NCBI RefSeq assembly: GCF_003967355.1
Contig: NZ_BIFH01000046.1
Location: 61,280-125,279, forward strand
DNA from: Embleya hyalina
Lineage (GTDB): Bacteria > Actinomycetota > Actinomycetes > Streptomycetales > Streptomycetaceae
Length of the DNA: 64,000 nucleotides
Direction: 5' to 3'
The position numbers were made by a program, and so were the translations under genes. Below, one piece after another: positions 16,985 through 25,394 of the stretch. The notes below the pieces were generated by a model. It saw only the letters and a list, made by a program, of their open reading frames with translations. It searched no databases and was not told the origin of the DNA. The stretch's first letter is position 1; each line of letters starts with the position of its first letter.

Positions 16985-18586
16985 TCAGCCCTTTTTGCCG
17001 AGCCGGTCGAACAGGAAGATGCCGTCGTTGCACAGCTGCACGCCGGTGACCCCGGAGTGGAACACGCCCGCGACCACCGCCTCCTGGTAGACCCACAGCG
17101 GCATGTCCCGGTCCAACTGCAGCTGGAGCTGGGTATAGGCGGCGCGCCGGCGGGAGGGGTCGGTGGTGTTGCGCGCGTCGTCGAGCGCGCGGTCCACCGC
17201 GTCGTCGCCGTAGAAGCAGCAGTTGCTCGGGCTGCCGCGGTGCAGGTACTGGTAGACCACCGGCTCCGGGTCGTCGGCGAGGAGCTGGCTGACCTTGACG
17301 TCGAACGCGTCGGCCAGATTCGATCGTTTGACGAACTCGGAGAGGTCGGCGGTCTCCACGTCGAGGGTGACGCCGGGGAACTTCTCCAGCGTCTCCTTCA
17401 TGTACCGGCCGAGTTCGTCGATCGCGGCGCTCTTGGGCGCGATGAACTTGATCCGCATCGGCTTGGCGCCCTTGTCGGTCACCTTGGCGAACAGCTCGGC
17501 CGCCTGCTGCGGCTTGTTCTCCGGCGCCGACAACTGCGGATTGGCCAGCGCGGTGGCCTGGTTGAAGATGCCGCGGGCGGGGGTGCCGGCGCCGCCGAAC
17601 ACGCGCCGGTTGATCTCCTCGCTGCTCAGCGCCAGCACGATCGCGCGCCGCACGTCCGGGTTGGCGGTCGGGCCGCCGGAGGTGTCGAAGCTGAGCAACT
17701 GTCCGCCGGACAGCGCCAGGGACTCGACACCGACCCCGGCCGCGCGCGCGGCCTTGAGGGTGAACGCGTCGCTGACGTTGGCGACGTCCGCCTTGCCCTT
17801 CTTGACCCGGTCGACCGCCGCGGTGCCGCTCGACTCGTAGCGGAACGTGATGGAGTCCAGATACGGCTTGGCCGGACCCTGCCAGTAGGTCGGGTTCTTC
17901 ACCAGGGTCAGGTGGTCGCCCTTGACCCAACCGCCCGGGGCCAACATGAACGGACCGGCGCCGACCGGGTGTTCGGCCAGCTTGTCGACGCCCTCGGCGA
18001 TCGCCTTGGGCGAGGCGATGAAGGACAGGCTGCGCGCGACCAGGCGGTCGAAGTTGCCGTTCGGCTTGTCCAGGATGATCCGCAGCTCCAGCGCGTCCGC
18101 GCCGATCTGGCTCTTCATCCCCACGGTGGCGTCGCGCTGGCGGGAGTTGGTGGTGGGCACCGCGTGCGTGTCCCAGTTGATCTTGACGGCCGCGGCGTCG
18201 AAGACGATGCCGTCGGTGAACTTCAGATTGGGCCGCATGCGCAGGCTCCAGATCTTGTTCCCGCCGCCCTCCACCGGGGTCAGGCTCTCCGCCAACTGCG
18301 GCTGTACGGAGCCGGTGACCGGGTTCGTCCACAGCAGGCTGTCGTACAGCGCCGCCATCCGGTTGCCGTCGGCCTGCGCGGCGTAGGAGGGCAGGAAGGG
18401 GTCGAGGCTGCGCGCGTCGGAGGTGGCCAGGATGTCCAGCGAGCCGCCGGCCCGGGGCGTGCCCACCGCGCTGGGCGGCTCACCGGAGTCGGAGCCGCAG
18501 CCGGCCGCGGCCAGCAGGCCGATCACCGCGACGACGGCGGCGGCGCGGCGGCGGGCCCGAAGGGCGAAAGGTCGTGCGTGTGCCAC
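16985..18586 (-). CDS. peptide-type ABC transporter substrate-binding lipoprotein (SBP5)
   Basis: SBP_bac_5 lipoprotein of 533 residues from GTG 18586, chosen because GAGGA lies about 8 nt upstream; an earlier ATG at 18676 lacks a ribosome-binding site. Signal: R-A-R-R-R cluster, Ala/Val core, lipobox A-A-G-C. The mature part has Y-D-S-L-L-W-T-N-P-V-T-G-S-V-Q-P and ends F-D-R-L-G-K-K-G. It is the receptor gene nearest dppF and belongs with SBP3 and SBP4. A hairpin after dppF separates it from the transporter operon, so receptor and transporter may be expressed at different levels. Confidence 0.88.
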   Translation of the reverse strand: MAHARPFALRARRRAAAVVAVIGLLAAAGCGSDSGEPPSAVGTPRAGGSLDILATSDARSLDPFLPSYAAQADGNRMAALYDSLLWTNPVTGSVQPQLAESLTPVEGGGNKIWSLRMRPNLKFTDGIVFDAAAVKINWDTHAVPTTNSRQRDATVGMKSQIGADALELRIILDKPNGNFDRLVARSLSFIASPKAIAEGVDKLAEHPVGAGPFMLAPGGWVKGDHLTLVKNPTYWQGPAKPYLDSITFRYESSGTAAVDRVKKGKADVANVSDAFTLKAARAAGVGVESLALSGGQLLSFDTSGGPTANPDVRRAIVLALSSEEINRRVFGGAGTPARGIFNQATALANPQLSAPENKPQQAAELFAKVTDKGAKPMRIKFIAPKSAAIDELGRYMKETLEKFPGVTLDVETADLSEFVKRSNLADAFDVKVSQLLADDPEPVVYQYLHRGSPSNCCFYGDDAVDRALDDARNTTDPSRRRAAYTQLQLQLDRDMPLWVYQEAVVAGVFHSGVTGVQLCNDGIFLFDRLGKKG

Positions 18587-18749
18587 AGAAAACGTCCTCA
18601 AGCGTGGAGCAGGCCGGCCGGAGGCCGGTCGCCGCGCGAACAGCGCGGTCAGCGCCGTGAGGCTATAGCTCGACACGTGTCGTATCGAGGGCGGGATGCC
18701 CGATTAGGACCCCGATCGACCGGCCCGGACACGGCCGTGTACGCACAGC

Positions 18750-18784
18750 GACGCGGTACGGCCGGTCGTGGGCCGTACCGCGTC
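18750..18784 (-). terminator. terminator after dppF
   Basis: Perfect 14-bp stem (18750-18763 with 18771-18784), 7-nt loop, 13 nt past the dppF stop. Confidence 0.85.
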
Positions 18785-18797
18785 GGACGACGGCGTG

Positions 18798-19940
18798 TCA
18801 GTCCTGCTTCGGGGCCTCGGACCCGGGCTCCGCGGCCGGTTCGGCGGCCGCGGCCTCCGCGCCGGCGGGCGCGGCTTCGGCCTCGGGCGCGCCGGCGGTC
18901 GCCTCGCCGGCGAACACCGCCGCCTCGCCCACCAGTGGGAAGTGACACGCGACCCGGTGTCCCGGCGCGATCTCGCGCAGCGTGGGCACATGCGCCGCGC
19001 ACTCCGCCCGGGCGATCGGGCAGCGGGTGCGGAACCGGCACCCGCTGGGCGGGTTCATCGGCGAGGGGATCTCGCCGCCGAGCGCGGGACCGGAGGGGGC
19101 GGCCGCCGGGTCGGGCGCGGGCACCGCGTCCAGCAGGGCCCGGGTGTACGGGTGCGCCGGCGTGTCGTAGATCGCCGCGGTGTCCCCGGTCTCGGCGATG
19201 GTGCCCAGATACATCACCGCGACGTCGTCGCTGATGTTGCGCACCACGGCGAGGTCGTGCGCGACGAAGATCATCGACACGCCGGTGCGGTGCTTCATCT
19301 CGTCGAGCAGGTCCAGCACCTGCGCCTGTACGGACACGTCGAGCGATGCCACCGGCTCGTCGCAGATCAGCAGGTCGGGGTCGACGACCATGGCCCGGGC
19401 GATGGCGATCCGCTGGCACTGGCCGCCGGAGAACTGGTGCGGCCGGCGATCGGAGACCAGCTCCGGATCCAGCCCCACCTGGCGCAGCACCGCCTCCACG
19501 CGCGGGCGGATCTGTTCGGCTGGCAGGCCGGAGATGACCAGGCCCTCGGCGACGATGTCGAAGATCTTCCGGCGCGGGTTCAGCGCCGAGATGGGGTCCT
19601 GGAACACCATCTGGATGCGCCGGCGCATGGTGCGCAGGCCCGCCTTGGGCAGTGTGGTCAACTCCTGCCCGTCGAAGCGCACCGAGCCCTCGGACGGCTT
19701 GGTCAGCTGCAGGATCGCGCGCGCGAGGGTGGACTTGCCGCAGCCGGATTCGCCGACCAGGCCGAGGGTGCGGCCGCGGCCGAGTTCGAAGCTGACCCCG
19801 GCGACCGCGTTCATCATCCCGCCGGGCACCCGGAAACGCTGGACCAGGTCGGTGACCGTGAGCAGCGGGTCGGTACCCGTGGCGGCCGCGGGCTTGTCGT
19901 CGAGGGCGAGCGCGCCCGGCGCGGTGTCGTCGGCCGTCAT
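18798..19940 (-). CDS. dppF: dipeptide/oligopeptide ABC transporter ATP-binding protein (DppF/OppF-like)
   Basis: 380-residue ABC ATPase that powers peptide uptake with DppD. Walker A is G-E-S-G-C-G-K-S, the signature Q-F-S-G-G-Q, and Walker B ends L-I-C-D-E-P, with the D-V-S-V-Q-A-Q-V switch after it. The C-terminal oligo_HPY extension has the usual Cys-containing R-F-R-T-R-C-P-I segment, then an unusual Ala/Glu/Pro-rich tail of about 40 residues. ATG 19940 overlaps the dppD stop in an ATGA. A longer frame reading through from 21062 is an out-of-frame artefact over dppD. Confidence 0.92.
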   Translation of the reverse strand: MTADDTAPGALALDDKPAAATGTDPLLTVTDLVQRFRVPGGMMNAVAGVSFELGRGRTLGLVGESGCGKSTLARAILQLTKPSEGSVRFDGQELTTLPKAGLRTMRRRIQMVFQDPISALNPRRKIFDIVAEGLVISGLPAEQIRPRVEAVLRQVGLDPELVSDRRPHQFSGGQCQRIAIARAMVVDPDLLICDEPVASLDVSVQAQVLDLLDEMKHRTGVSMIFVAHDLAVVRNISDDVAVMYLGTIAETGDTAAIYDTPAHPYTRALLDAVPAPDPAAAPSGPALGGEIPSPMNPPSGCRFRTRCPIARAECAAHVPTLREIAPGHRVACHFPLVGEAAVFAGEATAGAPEAEAAPAGAEAAAAEPAAEPGSEAPKQD

Positions 19941-21028
19941 GCGGGGGTCTCCTTCATCAGGGACGGCTTCTCGTCGGCGCCGTCGCCCGAGGCGGCGTCG
20001 GCGCCGGCCGGCGCGTCGGTGCCGACCGGGTGGTGGCAGGCGAACCGGTGCGTGCCCAGATCCTCGCCCAGTTCGGGGCGTTGCGCGCGGCACAGGTCGT
20101 CGGCCGCGCCGCAGCGGGCCGCGAACGCGCACCCGGAGGCGAGCGTGATCAGGTCGGGCGGGCTGCCCGGGATCGCGCGCGGCCGCTGCTCCCGCGGCAC
20201 GTCCAGGCGCGGCACGGCGCCGAGCAGGGCCTCGGTGTAGCGGTGCCGGCGATGCGCGAACAGGTCGGCGGTGGGCGAGTGTTCGACCATGCGACCGGCG
20301 TACATCACGGCGATCTGGTCGGTGCGTCCGGCCACCACGCCCAGGTCGTGGCTGACCAGGATCATGCCCATGCCGCGCTCGGCCTGGATCTCCTGGAGCA
20401 GGTCGAGGATCTGCCGCTGCACGGTCACGTCCAGGGCGGTGGTGGCCTCGTCCGCGATCAGCACGTCGGGGTCGCAGGCGAGCGCCATCGCGATGGTCAC
20501 CCGCTGACGCATGCCGCCGGAGAGCTGGTGCGGGTAGCTCCGCGAGCGCTTGAGGGGTTCGGGGATGCCGACCAGCGTGAGCAGTTCGATCGCCCGCTCG
20601 TTGGCCTCCTTCTTGCCCAGGCCCAGGTGCAGCCGCATCGACTCGGTGAGCTGGCGGTCGATCCGCAACACCGGGTTGAGCGAGGTCATCGGGTCCTGGA
20701 AGACCATCGCGATCCGGTTGCCCCAGATCGTGCGGGCCTCCTTGCGCGGCACCCCGACCAGTTCGCGTCCGTCCAGGCGCACGCTGCCCCGGATCCGGGC
20801 GATCGAGGGGCAGATGCCCATCAGCGAGCGCACCAGCATCGACTTGCCCGAGCCGGACTCGCCGACCAGGCCGAGGGTTTCGCCGCGTTCGATGGCGAAG
20901 GACACGCCGTCCACGGCCTTGAGCAGGCCGCGTGGGGTGTCCAGGTGCACCCGCAGGTCCTCGGCCCGCAGCAGGGGTTCGTCCGGCGTGGGCGAGCCGG
21001 TCGTGGTCGGCTCCGCCATGGTCACCAC
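19937..21028 (-). CDS. dppD: dipeptide/oligopeptide ABC transporter ATP-binding protein (DppD/OppD-like)
   Basis: 363-residue ABC ATPase. Walker A G-E-S-G-S-G-K-S, signature L-S-G-G-M, Walker B ending L-I-A-D-E-A and the D-V-T-V-Q-R-Q-I motif are all present. The C-terminal oligo_HPY region has a Cys-containing C-A-F-A-A-R-C segment. It pairs with DppF, to which it is translationally coupled. The start is ambiguous among GTG 21028, GTG 21025 and ATG 21019, all behind a GAAGG. A 120-bp gap separates it from dppC. Confidence 0.92.
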   Translation of the reverse strand: MVTMAEPTTTGSPTPDEPLLRAEDLRVHLDTPRGLLKAVDGVSFAIERGETLGLVGESGSGKSMLVRSLMGICPSIARIRGSVRLDGRELVGVPRKEARTIWGNRIAMVFQDPMTSLNPVLRIDRQLTESMRLHLGLGKKEANERAIELLTLVGIPEPLKRSRSYPHQLSGGMRQRVTIAMALACDPDVLIADEATTALDVTVQRQILDLLQEIQAERGMGMILVSHDLGVVAGRTDQIAVMYAGRMVEHSPTADLFAHRRHRYTEALLGAVPRLDVPREQRPRAIPGSPPDLITLASGCAFAARCGAADDLCRAQRPELGEDLGTHRFACHHPVGTDAPAGADAASGDGADEKPSLMKETPA

Positions 21029-21148
21029 GCCACCTTCGTGCCGCGCGGCCGTTGGATCCCATTCATGAGAGCGGTCCCGTCTGTGTGATGGGGTCGAAGC
21101 AGGGCACCGGCGACGGCCGTTCGGGAGGGTCCGTCGCCGGTGCCGCGG

Positions 21149-22051
21149 CTACAGCTTGGTGTCGCGGACGTCGAACTTCGCGCGCAGCCGGTCGCCGATG
21201 ACGTTGAGCGAGAAGACGGTCAGGAACAGCACGGCACAGGGCACGAACACCTGGGACGGATACAGCGACAGATCGTCCTTCGCGGAGTTGATCATGCCGC
21301 CCCAACTGGGCATCGGCGGCGGGATGCTGAGCCCGAGGAAGGACAGCGAGCCCTCCGCGACGATCAGCACGGCCATCACGATCACCGAGTAGGACATCAC
21401 CGCGGGGAAGGTGTTGGGCAACAGTTCCTTGAAGATGATCCGGCCCGGGCCCGCGCCCATCGCCTTGGCCACCGTGACGTATTCGCGGTTGGACTGGGCG
21501 ATCGCGCTCGCCTTGGTCAACCGGGTGAAGCCGGGGATGGTGAGCACGGCGAGGCCCGCGGTGATGCTGGTCTGCGACGGCTCGTACACCGAGGACAGCG
21601 CGAGCAGCAGGATCAGCGGCGGGAAGGCGAGCAGCGCGTCGGAGAACAGGTCGATGACCATCTCGGTGACGCCGCGGAAGTAGGCCGCGACCAGGCCGAG
21701 CAGGCCGCCGACGAGCACGCCGACCACGACCGACACCAGCGCGACGATCATCGACACGCGCGCGCCGAAGGCGAGCCGGGTCAGGTGGCTGCGGCCGAGG
21801 CCGTCGGTGCCGAGGAATTCCGGCCAACTGGAGAACGGTGCCTGCTTGGCCTCGCCGAACGCCTTGTCGTACCCGTGCGGGAAGACGTCGGAGGCGACCA
21901 GGCTGAGCAGCGCGCCGAGCAGTACGAGGGCCATCCACGCGATGGCGAACCAGAGCAGGAAGCTCGGCCGCTTGCGGGCCTTGCCGCTCTTGGCGGCGGC
22001 CGCCGTCGCGGGGGTCTCGCCGACGGCGGGGGCGGTTTCGAGTGTGCTCAT
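21149..22051 (-). CDS. dppC: peptide ABC transporter permease (DppC/OppC-like)
   Basis: 300-residue inner-membrane permease. An N-terminal membrane segment (about residues 30-52) is followed by a periplasmic loop with the family motif G-T-D-G-L-G-R-S, five more hydrophobic segments and the EAA-type loop K-A-M-G-A-G-P-G-R-I-I that contacts the ATPases. ATG 22051 overlaps the dppB stop (ATGA), so the two permeases are translationally coupled. The ~20-residue Ala-rich N-terminus before the first membrane segment is variable. Confidence 0.93.
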   Translation of the reverse strand: MSTLETAPAVGETPATAAAAKSGKARKRPSFLLWFAIAWMALVLLGALLSLVASDVFPHGYDKAFGEAKQAPFSSWPEFLGTDGLGRSHLTRLAFGARVSMIVALVSVVVGVLVGGLLGLVAAYFRGVTEMVIDLFSDALLAFPPLILLLALSSVYEPSQTSITAGLAVLTIPGFTRLTKASAIAQSNREYVTVAKAMGAGPGRIIFKELLPNTFPAVMSYSVIVMAVLIVAEGSLSFLGLSIPPPMPSWGGMINSAKDDLSLYPSQVFVPCAVLFLTVFSLNVIGDRLRAKFDVRDTKL

Positions 22052-22998
22052 CGGGCCCTCACTCTCGGGTCGATGAGGGAGTAGCCGATGTCCACGAGCG
22101 TATTGAGCAGCACGTAGATGAGCGCGATGACCACGACCGTGCCCTGCACGACGGGGATGTCCTTGCCGTTGATCGCCTGGTACATGCCCTGTCCCAGTCC
22201 GGGGATGGCGAAGTAGGACTCGACGATGACGGTACCGCCGATCAACCGGCCCAGGGTCAGCCCGGAGACGGTCAGCAGCGAGAACGACGAGGGCCGCAAC
22301 GCGTGCCGGAAGAGCACGTACGGCGTGGACAGGCCCTTGGAGCGCGCGGTGAGGATGAAGTCCTCCTGCAGCGTGGCCAGCATGTCGCTGCGCAACAGGC
22401 GCTGGAACTGCGGGATCTCGGCGAGCGCGAGGGCCAGCGCGGGCAGGAACGCGAACTCGATGTTCTTGGCGAAGTCGACCGAGATGTACTCCCATCCGGT
22501 CGGCTTGAACGCGAGCATCATCTTCGGGTTGGCGAAGAAGTAGACGAGGATGAACACGCTCACGAAGGTGGGGATGGACAGCAGCCCGGAGGAGACGCCG
22601 CCGATCACGCGGTCCACCCGGCCGCCTGCCTTGGCGGCCGTCCACACGCCCAGCGGCACGGCCACGATCAGGGCCATGAGCAGGGCGAAGACGGCGAGTT
22701 CCAGGGTCACCGGGAAACGTTCGGCGATGCCGTCCATGACGGAGGTCCGGGTCTTCAGGGACTCCCCGAGGTCGCCGGTGAGCGCATTGCCCACCCAGGT
22801 CACGTATCGGACGGGCAGCGACTTGTCGTACCCGAACTCGTGCTCCAGGTCCTTGAGGTCCTGCGGCGTGGAACCGGGGCCGAGCATCTGGGCGACCGGT
22901 GAACCGTCCACCAGGTCGGGCAGGGCCGTGGTCGCGAACGTGACCAGGAACAGCACCGGAATCAGGGCCAGCAACTTGCGACCGAGCAGGCGCAACAC
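22048..22998 (-). CDS. dppB: peptide ABC transporter permease (DppB/OppB-like)
   Basis: 316-residue permease and first gene of the transporter operon. Marks are an N-terminal membrane segment (V-L-R-L-L-G-R-K-L... to about residue 28), the L-P-D-L-V-D-G-S-P extracytoplasmic loop, G-D-L-G-E-S, and the EAA loop R-S-K-G-L-S-T-P-Y-V. GTG 22998 is preferred because GAGAGGGGG lies about 10 nt upstream; the ATG at 23052 would add a non-conserved Pro/Arg leader. The single dppB-C-D-F set must serve five downstream receptors, if all belong to it. Confidence 0.92.
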   Translation of the reverse strand: MLRLLGRKLLALIPVLFLVTFATTALPDLVDGSPVAQMLGPGSTPQDLKDLEHEFGYDKSLPVRYVTWVGNALTGDLGESLKTRTSVMDGIAERFPVTLELAVFALLMALIVAVPLGVWTAAKAGGRVDRVIGGVSSGLLSIPTFVSVFILVYFFANPKMMLAFKPTGWEYISVDFAKNIEFAFLPALALALAEIPQFQRLLRSDMLATLQEDFILTARSKGLSTPYVLFRHALRPSSFSLLTVSGLTLGRLIGGTVIVESYFAIPGLGQGMYQAINGKDIPVVQGTVVVIALIYVLLNTLVDIGYSLIDPRVRAR

Positions 22999-23155
22999 GA
23001 CGGTGTCACCCCCTCTCGCTGGTCTGGTCGGTTGACGAGGTCTGTTGAGCATTCCGTGCGGTGGTGCGGTCGCGCCGGCACGACGAGGCCCGGGTCGGCC
23101 GGATCACCGGTGGTGACACGTGCCTTGACGGGTCGTCAGTTAAGCGCGGTGATTA

Positions 23156-23184
23156 ATTACGGCAGTGGGCGCGATCAATGTCAA
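23156..23184 (-). promoter_or_regulatory. candidate dppB promoter
   Basis: On the minus strand, a perfect -35 TTGACA (23184-23179) is followed after 17 nt by CGTAAT (23161-23156) within an unusually AT-rich patch. This predicts a dppB leader of about 150 nt. The -10 match is poor, so the call rests on the -35 and the local composition. Confidence 0.4.
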
Positions 23185-23281
23185 TGGATTCATCGCAACC
23201 GTTAGCGGGTCGAAAACGTCCGTCGCGAGCCGGCCGTCGGCACGTGTCGACCTGCGGGAACAAGGTGTGGAGAGCAGCTAA

Positions 23282-23298
23282 CTGACGGTGCGTCAGAT
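23282..23298 (-). promoter_or_regulatory. candidate TetR-type operator, copy 2 (ATCTGAC-N5-GTCAG)
   Basis: Read on the minus strand it matches copy 1 in both arms, the AT flank and the first three spacer bases. It lies about 100 bp upstream of the candidate dppB promoter and 230 bp from the amtB operator, so its target is unclear. Confidence 0.5.
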
Positions 23299-23523
23299 GT
23301 CGTCGACGGGCCGTGTGCGGGACGCGTTCCGCTCACCCCGCGGACATCCCTCGGACACTCCCGGCGACCGGCCGGGTCGGTCTCGGTGACCGGCTCGACG
23401 GCCGCGGGTGACCGTCCCGGATGCTCCCGGTGACCGCCCCGAACGCTCCCGGTGACCGGTGGGATCCGGCCGACCGGGGACGTGAGCGGACGTTCATCCG
23501 TCGGAAACACTCGTGCGGCAAGC

Positions 23524-23561
23524 GTCACGTCGGCGAAACACGGGGCGCCACGGCGTGAAAC
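23524..23561 (+). promoter_or_regulatory. GlnR-type operator of amtB-glnK-glnD
   Basis: A full gTnAc-N6-GaAAc box (GTCAC, six bases, GAAAC at 23524-23539) is followed exactly 22 bp later by a second GAAAC (23557-23561) whose partner half is degenerate. A further GAAAC is at 23504-23508. The 22-bp period is that of the paired a/b GlnR sites known for streptomycete amtB. It ends 70 nt before the amtB start. GlnR itself is not in the window. Confidence 0.75.
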
Positions 23562-23631
23562 CTCACACCCCGAAGCTCCTTCCCATGAGCTCCCGGAGGT
23601 CGGCCGGGGCCACGGAGAAGAGAGGCAGAGT

Positions 23632-25280
<1,649 letters not shown>

Positions 25281-25288
25281 GACCCGAT

Positions 25289-25332
25289 GGCCGGACCCGC
25301 CCCGAAGCGCATCCTCGGGGACGGGTCCGGCC
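25289..25332 (+). terminator. strong hairpin between glnK and glnD
   Basis: An 11-bp outer stem (25289-25299 with 25322-25332) continues into a 6-bp inner stem (25300-25305 with 25315-25320) with one bulged A. It begins 9 nt after the glnK stop. It is probably a terminator or attenuator that reduces glnD relative to amtB-glnK. Confidence 0.75.
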
Positions 25333-25394
25333 GTCGGCCTTTCGGGTCGAGCGCGCGGCGCGCGTCGATGCCCGTGAACGAGGGAGCAGACACC

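Larger units (their letters stand above)
22999..23631. other. dppB-amtB divergent regulatory region
   Basis: 633 bp with no credible gene. It holds a candidate dppB promoter (23156-23184), a CTGAC palindrome (23282-23298), a Ser/Gly-codon-like repetitive GC-rich stretch around 23330-23460, and a GlnR-type operator (23524-23561) in front of amtB. Confidence 0.6.

Noticed and set aside
18798..21062. A 754-codon frame spanning both ABC ATPases as if fused
   Set aside because: Its first half reads dppD out of frame. The two ATPases are separate genes with an ATGA overlap at 19937-19940.
23452..23631. N-terminal extension of AmtB from an upstream start
   Set aside because: It would run through the GlnR operator and add a polar leader absent from the family; ATG 23632 has a good ribosome-binding site.
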